NCBI GenBank assembly: GCA_965223035.1
Contig: OZ244980.1
Span: forward strand, 310,001-374,000
Length of the DNA: 64,000 nt
Direction: 5' to 3'
Origin: CAMDPA01 sp965223035
GTDB taxonomy: Bacteria; Pseudomonadota; Alphaproteobacteria; Rhizobiales; Hyphomicrobiaceae
A program made the position numbers and the translations under genes. Each line of letters opens with the position of its first letter. Within the stretch, counting starts at the first letter, position 1. Under the pieces are notes generated by a model. That model worked only from the letters and a program-made list of their open reading frames with translations. It had not been told where the DNA came from and made no database searches. Positions 1 to 8,511 of the stretch are shown in pieces.

Positions 1-175
1 GATCGGCGAGTACAGCAATCTTCAAACTCAGCTGTGGCGGCCAGCGGGTCGGCGTGAACGCATAGCGTTGAACCCGCAAGCGAAGCGGCTCGAACGCCAT
101 GGCATAGCTGCTCAGCGACAGGCCGCCGAGGGCCGTCAACCCCAACGTGGCAACGACGCGACGTCGGGTGATCAT
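1..175 (-). CDS. metallophosphoesterase, N-terminal fragment
   Basis: Only the first 58 codons are inside the window; the gene runs off the left edge. The ATG at 175 follows a GGGAGG ribosome binding site about 12 bases upstream. The N-terminus has an arginine run (residues 4-6) followed by a hydrophobic stretch, which looks like a signal or Tat-type leader. The fragment ends in KIAVLAD, the usual first strand and start of the metal-binding motif of YkuE/YaeI-type calcineurin-like phosphoesterases. In that family such enzymes hydrolyse lipid or nucleotide phosphates at the membrane. The family call rests on this short segment only. It could be another hydrolase with the same leader. Confidence 0.5.
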   Translation of the reverse strand, partial: MITRRRVVATLGLTALGGLSLSSYAMAFEPLRLRVQRYAFTPTRWPPQLSLKIAVLAD

Positions 176-280
176 CGTTGCTAGGCCCTCCCGAAAATAT
201 TGTTTGCGGCGATCCGAAGTTGATTGGGCACGCGATCTGGATCGTTGGCCCGCAGCGTCGGCGGCGGGGTTGATGTGCCA

Positions 281-362
281 GAGCAACGTTCTGCTTTTAT
301 CGGCATCGGAACGATCCCGATGAAAAGCAGGTTGTTCGACGCTTTAACGCACGATGATCCAG
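281..362 (+). repeat. family A palindromic element, copy A1 (diverged)
   Basis: It contains the first hairpin of the family (left arm CTGCTTTTATCGG, right arm CCGATGAAAAGCAG, one base lost in the left arm). It then runs through the conserved linker to a GATGATC end. The second hairpin is missing. It lies between the phosphoesterase and the Rieske ferredoxin stop. Confidence 0.65.
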
Positions 363-386
363 CAGCCTGAATTTTACTGGGCCCGG

Positions 387-725
387 CTATGCCGACGGCA
401 ATTTGACGAAAATATCACCATTGTCCTCATAGACCTCGTACACGGCCAGATCCTCAGTTGCCGGGCCCTCGGTACATTTTCCCGTGCGGATATCGAACCG
501 TGCCGCGTGGAGCGGGCATTCGATCTCGTCGCCCTCCAAGAAGCCGTCCGACATGAGAGCGTAGGCATGCGGGCAAATGTTGCTGAGGGCATAGATCGTG
601 CCGTCAAGCTCGATCAGCGCCACGTCCAGATCCTCGATGCGCGCACCGAGGGCTTCACCGGACGGCAGCTCGCTGCGGGCGGCTACGCGGTGCCAGCCAC
701 CGGCCGACGGTAGATTGGCTGTCAT
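387..725 (-). CDS. Rieske [2Fe-2S] ferredoxin of an oxygenase system
   Basis: A 112-residue small Rieske protein. The cluster ligands are visible as C51-P-H53 and C70-P-L-H73, the standard CxH...CxxH pattern. The protein has no other domain, so it fits the soluble ferredoxin that shuttles electrons to a ring-hydroxylating or demethylating oxygenase (naphthalene-dioxygenase ferredoxin type, also annotated NirD-like or MocE-like). It starts 11 bases after the stop of the upstream oxygenase gene on the same strand, so the two are very probably one operon. No flavoprotein reductase is encoded nearby; it must come from elsewhere. Confidence 0.88.
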   Translation of the reverse strand: MTANLPSAGGWHRVAARSELPSGEALGARIEDLDVALIELDGTIYALSNICPHAYALMSDGFLEGDEIECPLHAARFDIRTGKCTEGPATEDLAVYEVYEDNGDIFVKLPSA

Positions 726-736
726 CTAACTCGCGC

Positions 737-1783
737 CTATTCCGCGGCGGCAGGTGGTTGCATGGCCGCCCGCTCTTCCGCGTGGAGCCGGTCCAGTATG
801 CGTCGGGCCTGGTTAACGCCACTGTCCGCATTGATATCGATTTGCGGTGGTTCCGGGATCCGCTCCAACGATACTTGTTGAGCTTCGAACACCGCTACAT
901 CCTCAAGAAATGCGGTCATGATTTCATTGATCACCATCTCGCTTACTTGCGGGTTGTTGACCTCCCAGTTGTGGGCCTGTCCCCAGAAGTAGTGGGTGGT
1001 CGTCTCGGTCTCCGGCGTGATGAGGTTCATATTGCGCATTTCAATGCCGCCGACGCGCTTGCCTTGCGGTGCGCCGGTGCCGGTCGGCGTGCAACCCACG
1101 TCGAGCTTGAGAAAAGCCGGCGGCTGAAAATCGATGATCTGCCAACGGTCGACGTTGGTGGTGAATTTTCCGGCCCGTTGGAAGCTGGGTGGCGGCGCTG
1201 CGTCCAGCGTCCAGCGGGTGACGTTAACCGTGTTCGGGGTGCGGGAGACCTTGACCTCGGCTTTGTCGACCAGCGCCGCATTGCCGATCGTGGATTCATG
1301 CACGAAGGCGAGGTGGGTGAGGTCCAGCAAATTGTCGACGATCAGCTGCCAATTGGCCTTGACGTACAAATAGCGTCGCCGGGCTCCCCAATCAGGGCTG
1401 TCGAACTCATGGAAATCCGGAATTTTCTCGGGGTCGGCCAGAGCCGGATCACCCATGAAGATCCACAACCAATTGTAACGCTCGACCACCGGATAGGACT
1501 TGATCTTCGCGCCCGGCGGCACCGAAGCCTGGCCGGGGACCTTCACGCAGGTGCCCGAACCATCATATTGCAGGCCATGATAATGGCACTGCAACCTATC
1601 CCCCACCAATTTGCCCATCGACAACGGCAGGTGGCGGTGCACGCAACGGTCCTCTAGTGCCACGGCCTGGCCGTTCGGCGTACGGTACATGACGACCGGT
1701 TCGCTCAGCAAAACGCGGCCCAATGGCTGTTCGCCGACCTCATCAACATTGGCGGCAACATACCAAGAGTTCTTGAGGAACAT
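737..1783 (-). CDS. Rieske non-haem iron oxygenase, VanA-like
   Basis: A 348-residue alpha subunit of the single-component type related to vanillate O-demethylase oxygenase and phthalate dioxygenase. The N-terminal Rieske domain has C47-x-H49 and C66-x-x-H69. The catalytic domain has D154-L-T-H157-x4-H162, matching the D-x2-H-x4-H mononuclear-iron motif with its bridging Asp. Length is normal. The ATG at 1783 is preceded by GGAG at about 9 bases. It heads an operon with the ferredoxin and is divergent from the hydrolase/LigAB genes. Likely role: O-demethylation or ring hydroxylation of an aromatic acid feeding the ring-cleavage genes next door. The substrate is unknown. Confidence 0.88.
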   Translation of the reverse strand: MFLKNSWYVAANVDEVGEQPLGRVLLSEPVVMYRTPNGQAVALEDRCVHRHLPLSMGKLVGDRLQCHYHGLQYDGSGTCVKVPGQASVPPGAKIKSYPVVERYNWLWIFMGDPALADPEKIPDFHEFDSPDWGARRRYLYVKANWQLIVDNLLDLTHLAFVHESTIGNAALVDKAEVKVSRTPNTVNVTRWTLDAAPPPSFQRAGKFTTNVDRWQIIDFQPPAFLKLDVGCTPTGTGAPQGKRVGGIEMRNMNLITPETETTTHYFWGQAHNWEVNNPQVSEMVINEIMTAFLEDVAVFEAQQVSLERIPEPPQIDINADSGVNQARRILDRLHAEERAAMQPPAAAE

Positions 1784-2098
1784 GGGCGTGTGCTCCGTGT
1801 GTGTCAGGAACGGATGGCGATAGTCCCATTCGATCGTCGCGGGTCGAACGGACGCCCGCCATATGTTGACGTGACGATCAACGAGACGGCGAGTTTAGAC
1901 GCGTTCGGTTGAAATTCAACCGCGTCGGTGGCGGCCGGCCAGCGCCGACGGTCCCCGGCGTCATTCGGGCGTCGGCTGGACATGGTGCTGCCGGCGGCCG
2001 CTGCTGGCCCCACCGGCTGCGTACCCGTTATCAACCCGGTTGCCAGGCTTGGACGGCCACGCCTAGAATGGCGCATCGCTGCAGATGGAGATTGGCCC
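1784..2098. promoter_or_regulatory. divergent intergenic region, Rieske oxygenase / hydrolase
   Basis: A 315-base gap between two divergent catabolic operons, so both promoters should lie here. No clear operator palindrome or interspersed repeat was recognised. The GATGGAG at about 2084-2090 serves the GTG start at 2099. Confidence 0.4.
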
Positions 2099-2809
2099 GT
2101 GCATCAGACCGTCATCGATCCGTGGTTCATCGATAGCGCACGTCGCGCGCGAGATGGCCGGTTCAACGCTTATGAGAGGTTGACGGCGCGCAAGACCGCG
2201 CTGGTTGTGGTCGACATGCAAAACTACTTTGTTGAGGACGGCATGCCTTCTTGCGCCCCGATCGCGCGGGAAATCGTTCCCAACGTCAATCGGCTGGCAC
2301 AGGCCACACGCGCGAGCGGAGGCACCGTGATCTGGATCCAGACCGAGGCTTTGATCAATGAGCCTAACGATTGGGCCAATCGCAAAGAGGCGACAAGTGC
2401 CGCGAAGTGGGCCAGCCGGCAACGGCTGCTCGCCAAGGATGGCGCAGGGTTCCCGATCTATCCGACCTGCGAAGTCCATGCGGACGACAAGATTGCACTC
2501 AAAACCAGGTACTCCGCCTTCATTCCACATCCTTCGGAGCTCGACACGGCGCTCAAGGCGGGCGGGATCGATACGCTGTTGATCGTTGGCGTCGCCACCA
2601 GCACCTGTTGTGAGTCGACGGCGCGCGACGCATCGATGTGGGGTTACAGGACCATTATGGTGTCAGATGCCAATGCTGACATGACCGATGCGTTGCACAA
2701 TCACACGTTGGGCAAATTCCTCACGACGTTCGGTGATGTGCAAACCACCGAGGAGGTGATAGCCAAGTTGCGTACCGGCGCATCCAGCGCGTCGACGGCG
2801 GCGGCTTGA
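2099..2809 (+). CDS. isochorismatase-family cysteine hydrolase
   Basis: 236 residues. The start chosen is GTG 2099, which has GGAG 8 bases upstream; a longer frame reaches back to 1928 but its N-terminus is low-complexity and non-conserved. The catalytic triad of the family is visible: D39 in VVVDMQNYF, K135 in LKTRYSAF, and C170 in the GVATSTCCE loop, with the usual non-proline bend before the Cys. Members hydrolyse C-N bonds (ureidoacrylate, maleamate, N-carbamoylsarcosine) or isochorismate. Sitting directly upstream of LigA/LigB-like genes, it may remove an amide or carbamoyl group from a ring-cleavage substrate or product, which is an inference. The exact substrate is not known. Confidence 0.85.
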   Translation: MHQTVIDPWFIDSARRARDGRFNAYERLTARKTALVVVDMQNYFVEDGMPSCAPIAREIVPNVNRLAQATRASGGTVIWIQTEALINEPNDWANRKEATSAAKWASRQRLLAKDGAGFPIYPTCEVHADDKIALKTRYSAFIPHPSELDTALKAGGIDTLLIVGVATSTCCESTARDASMWGYRTIMVSDANADMTDALHNHTLGKFLTTFGDVQTTEEVIAKLRTGASSASTAAA

Positions 2810-2861
2810 TGATGGGCCCTCTGTCGGTTCGCGTGCGGGTTTATCGAAGCTGGGATCGTCG

Positions 2862-3110
2862 ATGTCCACCTACGTCCTCAACAAGATGATCCGCGATATC
2901 AATCGTGATCCAGCGCGGCGAGAAGCTTATTTCCGATCTCCCGACGCGTTCGTGGCGGACTACATACTTTCGGAGGAGGAGCAGCAGGCGTTCTTGGCCA
3001 TGGATATCCGGGCATTGTACAGGCTTGGCGTGCACGGGCTGATCCTGCGGCCATTTACGCTGCTGCACAAAATTCCGGAGCCGGAGTACCTGCGGGCGAT
3101 TAGGGGATGA
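2862..3110 (+). CDS. LigA-like extradiol dioxygenase small (alpha) subunit
   Basis: An 82-residue all-helical protein with the LigA-superfamily pattern, including a central LGVHGLILRPFT segment like the LigA segment that caps the active site of protocatechuate 4,5-dioxygenase. The family is typically 80-140 residues, so this is a short stand-alone member. The ATG at 2862 has a GGGA-type site just upstream. It is followed within 61 bases by the LigB-like catalytic subunit, giving the usual alpha-beta order. It lacks catalytic residues of its own and would act only with its partner. Confidence 0.82.
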   Translation: MSTYVLNKMIRDINRDPARREAYFRSPDAFVADYILSEEEQQAFLAMDIRALYRLGVHGLILRPFTLLHKIPEPEYLRAIRG

Positions 3111-3171
3111 GTTCACCGAGCACGGCCGACGCGACTGCTCGGCTGAGTTTCGTTGCGCTGAGAGGTTGATT

Positions 3172-3993
3172 ATGCCGATCGTGTTTGCCTGCGCCGCCAG
3201 CCATGCACCGGGAATTACAGCATGGGCGGACGCTGCATCCGAACAGCAATCACAGGCGGTAAACGGCGGTTTTGGGGCACTCAAGGATGCGCTCAAGGCC
3301 GCTAATCCCGAAACGTTGCTGATACTGACGTCCGAGCACTGGGCCAATTTCTTCCTCGATCACGCAAGCGCTTTCTGTATCGGGCGCGGGGATACGTTCG
3401 AGGGGCCGGTCGAGCCGTGGCTGAAACTCGAACGGCGGACGATCGGCGGTAACCCGTCGTTGGCCACGCATCTGTTGGAGCATTGCTACGCGCATGATTT
3501 CGAGCCGTCGCATTCCCATGAGTTGGCGTTCGATCACGGCACGATGGTGCCGCTGTCGCTGATCACACCGGGCATGGATCAAACGGTGGTTCCGTTGTAC
3601 TTCAATACCCTGGCGACGCCGCGCCCGTCCGCCCGGCGCTGTCTGGCACTGGGCAAGATCCTGCGGCCAGCACTTGAGGCTTGGCCGCAGCGGGTTGGGA
3701 TCATCGCCACCGGCGGGCTTTCGCACGATCCGGGCGAGCTCAACCATGGTGTGATCGACACCGCGTTCGATCACCGGTTTCTCAATCAGGTGAGCGAGGG
3801 TCAGCTGGAGCAGCTCGCCGCCTATTCCGACACCGAGTTACGGGCGGCCGGCGCCGGCACGTTGGAACTGTTGGCGTGGATCTGCCTGGCCGGCATCATG
3901 GCTGGCGAACCGGCACGCATCGTCGCCTACCAGCCGGTCAAGCCCTGGGCAACCGGCATCGGCATGGTCGCCTACGACCGTCAAGCGGCTTAG
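3172..3993 (+). CDS. LigB-like extradiol ring-cleavage dioxygenase catalytic subunit
   Basis: 273 residues from ATG 3172, which has AGAGG 6 bases upstream; a TTG two codons earlier is less likely. The type II extradiol dioxygenase pattern is visible: an N-terminal SHAPG with H11, H56 in LTSEHWANFF, a conserved SHELAFDHG segment, and GGLSHDPG near residue 185. In LigB two histidines and a late glutamate hold the Fe(II). The enzyme opens a catechol-type ring with O2. The pairing with the LigA-like gene upstream supports a heteromeric enzyme of the protocatechuate/gallate/2-aminophenol group. The substrate cannot be told from sequence. Confidence 0.88.
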   Translation: MPIVFACAASHAPGITAWADAASEQQSQAVNGGFGALKDALKAANPETLLILTSEHWANFFLDHASAFCIGRGDTFEGPVEPWLKLERRTIGGNPSLATHLLEHCYAHDFEPSHSHELAFDHGTMVPLSLITPGMDQTVVPLYFNTLATPRPSARRCLALGKILRPALEAWPQRVGIIATGGLSHDPGELNHGVIDTAFDHRFLNQVSEGQLEQLAAYSDTELRAAGAGTLELLAWICLAGIMAGEPARIVAYQPVKPWATGIGMVAYDRQAA

Positions 3994-4009
3994 GTCGGTT
4001 GGCTCGGAT

Positions 4010-5062
4010 ATGTTAGACGCTGGTATCATCGTCGCAGCCGAACCGCTCACACGGTTTGTGCAGGCTATCTTCGAAAAGCGTGGCATGCCGCAGCAACATG
4101 CGCGCCAGGTGGCGGAAACCTTGGTGTGGGCTGATTTGCGCGGTGTCGGTTCCCACGGCGTCTTTCGAGTGCCACGCTACCTGGCCTTCATCGATCGCGG
4201 CGCCATGGACCCGGCGGCCGAGGTCGAGCTGCGCTTGAAGCTGCCCGCGGCGGTGGTCTTCGAAGCCCATCGGGCGCCAGGCGCGGTGGCGATGATGAAG
4301 GCCACCCAGGCCGCTTGTGATCAGGCGCGCAGCAGCGGCCTGTGCTATGCCATCGTCAGTCACACCACCCACACCGGCGCCATCGGTTATTTCGCCCAGT
4401 GGGCTGCCGAGCGGGGCTGTGCCGCGATCGTCGCCAGTGCTGGTACGCCTAACATGGCCTACCACGGCGCGCGCGTACCGAGCTTGTCAACCAGCCCGAT
4501 CGCCATCGCCGTGCCGGGCGGCGAGGCGGGACCGTTGGCGCTAGACATGTCGACGGCGATCTTGGGCATCGGGCGGCTGGCGCAAGCCCGGGAAGCGGGA
4601 GAGCCACTCCCGGAAGGCGTCGTGCTCGACGACGCGGGCAATCCGACCACGGATCCCGTTCGCGCCAGCTTGCCGATTCCGCTGGGGGGTACGAAAGGCT
4701 CCGGTCTCGCGCTGATGCTCGAGTGTTTGGCCGGGCTGATGGCCGGCACGCCGATCCTCGCGGCGATGGTTGGCCCGGGCGGTAAAGTCCGACACGCCCA
4801 CAACGGTCTCATTATTGCGCTGGACGTTGCCCAATTTCGACCGCTGGCCGACTTTAAGGCCGATGTCGAAGCGCTGGTCGCGGCAATTAAGGCGCTGCCG
4901 CGGCGTACCGGCGTTACCGAACTGCTCCTTCCCGGCGAACGCGGCCATCGCGTTCAGACCGAGCAGCTTGAGCGGGGGGTGAAGCTGTCCAACGCCACGT
5001 GGGCCGACCTGGAGCGGTTGAGCGCGCAGATGGACCTGACCTTGCCGGCACAGATGCCGTGA
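4010..5062 (+). CDS. Ldh2-family malate/lactate-type NAD(P) dehydrogenase
   Basis: 350 residues, the normal length for this Rossmann-unlike dehydrogenase family (MdlB, ComC, YlbC, allD). Family marks include ADLRGVGSHG with the substrate-binding H49, the SHTTHTGAIGYFAQWA segment near residues 116-131, and a glycine-rich GGTKGSGLALMLE segment near 225-237. It begins 16 bases after the LigB stop, so it is the last gene of the hydrolase-ligA-ligB group. Known members oxidise 2-hydroxy acids or 2-hydroxymuconate-type products, so oxidation of a ring-cleavage product is plausible. The real substrate is unknown. Confidence 0.85.
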   Translation: MLDAGIIVAAEPLTRFVQAIFEKRGMPQQHARQVAETLVWADLRGVGSHGVFRVPRYLAFIDRGAMDPAAEVELRLKLPAAVVFEAHRAPGAVAMMKATQAACDQARSSGLCYAIVSHTTHTGAIGYFAQWAAERGCAAIVASAGTPNMAYHGARVPSLSTSPIAIAVPGGEAGPLALDMSTAILGIGRLAQAREAGEPLPEGVVLDDAGNPTTDPVRASLPIPLGGTKGSGLALMLECLAGLMAGTPILAAMVGPGGKVRHAHNGLIIALDVAQFRPLADFKADVEALVAAIKALPRRTGVTELLLPGERGHRVQTEQLERGVKLSNATWADLERLSAQMDLTLPAQMP

Positions 5063-5104
5063 GGGCTGCAGAGCATCGACGGCAAGATCACGTCTGCCTT
5101 GCAT

Positions 5105-5171
5105 CATGTCCGCCTTAGGCGGAATCGCTGTGCCGGCCCCGCTGCCAAACCGGGCCGCCCGATGGCACCAT
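5105..5171 (+). repeat. family B element, copy B1 (truncated)
   Basis: It has the family left end CATGTCCGCCTTAGGCGG with its small hairpin, followed by the GCCGGCCC stretch. The central palindrome and right end are lost. Confidence 0.65.
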
Positions 5172-5204
5172 GATCGCTCCTGAATCGCTCCTGGATCGCT
5201 CCTG
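5172..5204 (+). repeat. 11-bp tandem repeat, three copies
   Basis: The unit is GATCGCTCCTG; the middle copy starts with A instead of G. It lies exactly between the B1 and A2 remnants. Confidence 0.8.
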
Positions 5205-5226
5205 AAGTGTAGCGAGTTCCTGCGGT

Positions 5227-5295
5227 CCATCGGAGGCCTCCCGATGCCAATTCAATAGCGAAAGTTGCTCTACACTTTAAGGCGCGATGATCTAG
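5227..5295 (+). repeat. family A element remnant, copy A2
   Basis: A CATCGG/CCGATG inverted pair is followed by the family linker (AAAGTTGCTC) and the terminal GCGCGATGATCTAG. The second hairpin is deleted. Confidence 0.55.
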
Positions 5296-5764
5296 CCCTA
5301 CATTGTGTTGCGCGATCAACACACGCCCAGCGCTAATTTGGTTGCGCGTGGTTTCGCCTCCGGCCCAAGCCGTTTGGGCCGCCGGGCCTGGCCGTCGGCT
5401 GTGTGCTGTGCGCAATTGTCTGTGTGACGGCCGGTCAATGACTGGCGCAACGATCCAGTGATGGCGGCCGAATGTCCGACATGGCGCCCCATTGGGCGGC
5501 GCGAGATCCGCATGGCGACCGAGCGCCGAAGACCGCAGCACGGGTACGACGATGCGCCTTCGGTTGCCAAATATGATCGCCAAGGCATGGATATCGGCCG
5601 GCGCGGCGGCTCTGCTTGTCGCGATCACGTGAATCACTGCCATCAATACCGTATAGAAAAATAGACCCGATTCAGTTAGTTCTTGCGCCGAATCAGGCGG
5701 ATGGTTGCGCGGCCGTGCGCGGCCTTAACAGGCGACACTTCGCAAGTGGGCCTTCGGGGTGGGC

Positions 5765-7261
5765 ATGCGGCTATCATTGGCTCTGATCATTGTGATGTCG
5801 ACAGGGCTGGCGGGCTGTGCGATATCGCCCAAGCCATTGACTGAGCTCCAGATCTCCGATGCGGTTGATGATGTCCGTGTGCGTGTGGTGTCTGCTCAAG
5901 AGCCGTTGAACGGGCCGGTCAGCCTGTACGAGGCGATGGCACGCGCGCTCAAATATAATCTCGACAAAGAAGTCGAGGTGATGGACATCCTGTTGCGCGA
6001 GCAACAGCTGCGCGTGGCCCATCACTCGATGTTGCCGGAGTTGGTCGCCGAAGCGGGGTATGCGGATCGCACCAATTATTCAGGCGGCAGCAGCGTCCAA
6101 ATCTTGGGTCCGCGCACGCTTGGCCAAGAGTCTTTGACAGCGTCGACGTCGTCGGAACGTGACGTCCGCACCGCCAATCTCAAGTTCAGCTGGCACATTC
6201 TAGATTTTGGGCTGTCCTTCGTGCGGGCCCGGCAGTCGGCCGATCGGGTCCTGATCGCAGATGAAAAACGTCGCAAGGTTGTCAACAACGTTGTCGAAGG
6301 GGTGCGCGCCGCCTATTGGCGGGCGGTCTCGGCGACGCGCCTCCGCAGAGGTATCGGTCGGCTGGGCCGACGCGTCGAACGCGCGCTGGCCGATACCCGT
6401 GCCTTGGCCACTCACGGTGTATCATCGCCGCTGAAGGCGTTGACCTATGAGCGCGAGTTGGTCGAAATTCAGCGCGAGATACGGCGGCTCGATGGCGATC
6501 TCAGCTCGTCCAAAGCGCAACTTGCAGCGCTGATCAACGTCGATCCCGGCAAACCCCTCAGGGTTAAGGTTCCCAGCGTGATGCGACAACCACGGTTTGT
6601 CGGCATGGACGCTGAAGAGATGGTGATGACCGCGCTCTCAAACCGATCCGAGCTGCGCGATGTGATGTACCAGGAGCGGATCAACGCGCGAGAAGCCGAG
6701 GCTGCCATTCTCGAGATGTTGCCAGGGATCTCGCTCGATGCCGCGCCGAATTGGAACAGCAACAAATTCCTGTTCAACAACAATTGGGTGACCTGGGGTG
6801 CCCAGACCACCTGGAACTTGATCAAGGTCTTCTCTTATCCGCAACGTCGGGCGGTGATCGAGGCCCGGGAAGACTGGCTCGATGCGCAGGTCTTGGCTGT
6901 GACGATGGCCATCATGACCCAGGTGCAGGTGGCGCGGGCTAGGCTGATCCACGCCCGGCGTCGCCACAGCGCGGCGCAACACTACAAAGATGTGCAATCG
7001 CGCATCCTCGATCAGATTCAAACCGCCTTTGATGCCGGCAAGGTCAGCGAGCAGACGGCCATTCGCGAGGAGATGAATACGCTGGTGGCCACCGTCAAGC
7101 TTGATCTCGCCTATGCTGAATTGCAGGGTGCCTTCGCCGCGCTTTATGCTTCGATGGGGCTTGCGCCCTATGCGGACCTCGACCATCGACACAGCCGCGT
7201 CGATGAGTTGCGCGATATCCTGCGTGCGAGTTGGCGCGAATTGGGCGACAGAATGGGCTGA
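5765..7261 (+). CDS. TolC-family outer-membrane efflux lipoprotein
   Basis: 498 residues. From ATG 5765 the N-terminus is a clean lipoprotein signal ending in the lipobox LAGC (Cys18); a GTG two codons upstream is possible. The rest is long helical, alanine- and arginine-rich sequence in two related halves, typical of the TolC/OEP fold that forms an outer-membrane and periplasmic duct. Length fits the family. No pump gene directly adjoins it. The RND adaptor/pump pair lies 3.5 kb downstream on the same strand beyond the TRAP genes and is the natural partner, but that link is inference. Confidence 0.8.
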   Translation: MRLSLALIIVMSTGLAGCAISPKPLTELQISDAVDDVRVRVVSAQEPLNGPVSLYEAMARALKYNLDKEVEVMDILLREQQLRVAHHSMLPELVAEAGYADRTNYSGGSSVQILGPRTLGQESLTASTSSERDVRTANLKFSWHILDFGLSFVRARQSADRVLIADEKRRKVVNNVVEGVRAAYWRAVSATRLRRGIGRLGRRVERALADTRALATHGVSSPLKALTYERELVEIQREIRRLDGDLSSSKAQLAALINVDPGKPLRVKVPSVMRQPRFVGMDAEEMVMTALSNRSELRDVMYQERINAREAEAAILEMLPGISLDAAPNWNSNKFLFNNNWVTWGAQTTWNLIKVFSYPQRRAVIEAREDWLDAQVLAVTMAIMTQVQVARARLIHARRRHSAAQHYKDVQSRILDQIQTAFDAGKVSEQTAIREEMNTLVATVKLDLAYAELQGAFAALYASMGLAPYADLDHRHSRVDELRDILRASWRELGDRMG

Positions 7262-7301
7262 TTGGGCCGGCGATTGCCACGTCAACGCGCCCTTTCACAC
7301 A

Positions 7302-7337
7302 GGCGATCACAGCGGCGATCACAGTGGCGATCCTCAT
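7302..7337 (+). repeat. 12-bp tandem repeat, 2-3 copies
   Basis: Two near-identical units GGCGATCACAGC and GGCGATCACAGT are followed by a partial third. It lies between the TolC-like gene and dctP. Confidence 0.6.
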
Positions 7338-7418
7338 CGTGAGTGCACCGCCCGTTGGTGGCGCCGCACGACCGTGACCCAGACCGTGATTGGCCAGTGA
7401 TCGCATGATAAAGCGCTT

Positions 7419-7428
7419 GCCACGTGGC
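7419..7428. promoter_or_regulatory. 10-bp palindrome upstream of dctP
   Basis: GCCACGTGGC is a perfect palindrome about 50 bases before the dctP start, a position fit for an operator. No regulator is linked to it. Confidence 0.25.
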
Positions 7429-7478
7429 CAGAAATTAGCTCTTGTTCCAACAAAAATAACCACCGTGGGGAAAGCGCC

Positions 7479-8510
7479 ATGAAACGTCACTCTTCGATGC
7501 CGCTGTGTCTGGGCTTAGCTGGGGCCTGCCTCGTCGGTACCGGGCAGCTTGCTGTCGTCACGCCATCGGCTACGGCGGCGGAGCTGAAGCTTGCGCACTG
7601 GATGTCGCCGCGCCATTCGATGCATCGCTATGTCATGGAACCGTGGTCCAAGCAGATCTCGGAAAAATCTGGCGGTAAGCTGACGGTCAGAATCTATCCC
7701 GGTGGTGCGCTGGGCAAAGGCCCCAGAGCACAATTCAAGCGTGCGCTGGACGGTGTGGCCGACATCACGTTCGGGTTGCCGGGTTTCACAGCCGCCCAAT
7801 TTAGGCGGACCGGCGTGATCGAGTTACCCGGGGTCGCCACCAGTGGTCCGGACGGGTCGCGTAAGCTGTGGAAGGCGATGAAACAGCTGGAGCCCGAATG
7901 GAAGCGGGTCAAGGTGCTCGGTCTGTGGGTCGGCGAATCGCAAGTTCTGATGAGTAAGGACAAACCGATCCGGACCGTGGCGGATCTGAAAGGGATGAAA
8001 ATCCGGACGCCGTCGAAGGTGCAGGCGGATATGATAGCGGCACTCGGCGCGACACCGGTGCCGATGCCGATAAACCGCGTCTACAATGCGCTCAACACCG
8101 GTGTGATCGACGGTGTGTTGACGGGCCCCAGTACGATCCGCAGCTTCAAGTTCGGCGAAGTGGCGCGCTACTTCACGCCAGGCTTGCCGCTCGGGCGTTC
8201 GCCGTTCTTTTTGGTCATGAACAAGCGCAGTTGGGACCGGCTGCCGGCGGATCAAAAGCAGCTGATCGACTCGACAACGGGCGTCGAGTTCAGCGCCCGC
8301 GCCGGCAAGATTTATGACGGAGAAACAAAAAAGGCGTTCGATTCGGTGCGCAACACGGGCCAGCATGAAATCATTGAGGTGAGCCCGGCGGAACGGAAGA
8401 AATTCGAGAAGATCGTGCTCGCGTTCCGCAAGAACAAAGTCGATGCGATGGAGAAAGCGGGCATTCCGGCCAAGGCCATCCTCGCCGCCATGGGTGTGAG
8501 CGGACAGTGA
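7479..8510 (+). CDS. dctP: TRAP transporter periplasmic substrate-binding protein (DctP family)
   Basis: 343 residues with a cleavable signal peptide ending near ATAAE (residue ~35). The mature protein has the DctP pattern: an LKLAHWMSPRH first strand, an IYPGGALGKGP loop, LKGMKIRTPSK around residues 168-178 with the Arg that binds the substrate carboxylate, and LNTGVIDGVLTGP near 207-219. It captures an organic acid in the periplasm for the DctQM permease. GGGGAAAG lies about 5 bases before ATG 7479. The stop is two bases before the dctQ start. The neighbours suggest an aromatic or dicarboxylic acid as substrate. Confidence 0.92.
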   Translation: MKRHSSMPLCLGLAGACLVGTGQLAVVTPSATAAELKLAHWMSPRHSMHRYVMEPWSKQISEKSGGKLTVRIYPGGALGKGPRAQFKRALDGVADITFGLPGFTAAQFRRTGVIELPGVATSGPDGSRKLWKAMKQLEPEWKRVKVLGLWVGESQVLMSKDKPIRTVADLKGMKIRTPSKVQADMIAALGATPVPMPINRVYNALNTGVIDGVLTGPSTIRSFKFGEVARYFTPGLPLGRSPFFLVMNKRSWDRLPADQKQLIDSTTGVEFSARAGKIYDGETKKAFDSVRNTGQHEIIEVSPAERKKFEKIVLAFRKNKVDAMEKAGIPAKAILAAMGVSGQ

Positions 8511-8511
8511 C

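Larger units (their letters stand above)
5063..5764. other. gene-free stretch of decayed repeats
   Basis: About 700 bases with no convincing gene. It holds a truncated family B element (5105-5171), an 11-bp unit repeated three times (5172-5204), and a remnant of family A (5227-5295). The remaining ~460 bases up to the TolC-like gene show no recognised feature. Confidence 0.6.

Noticed and set aside
758..1657. Long open frame opposite the Rieske oxygenase gene
   Set aside because: It mirrors the GC-rich coding strand, has no family motifs, and the opposite strand encodes an intact enzyme with all metal ligands.
1928..2098. 57-codon N-terminal extension of the isochorismatase-family hydrolase
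   Set aside because: Low-complexity and unlike the family; GTG 2099 has a proper ribosome binding site.
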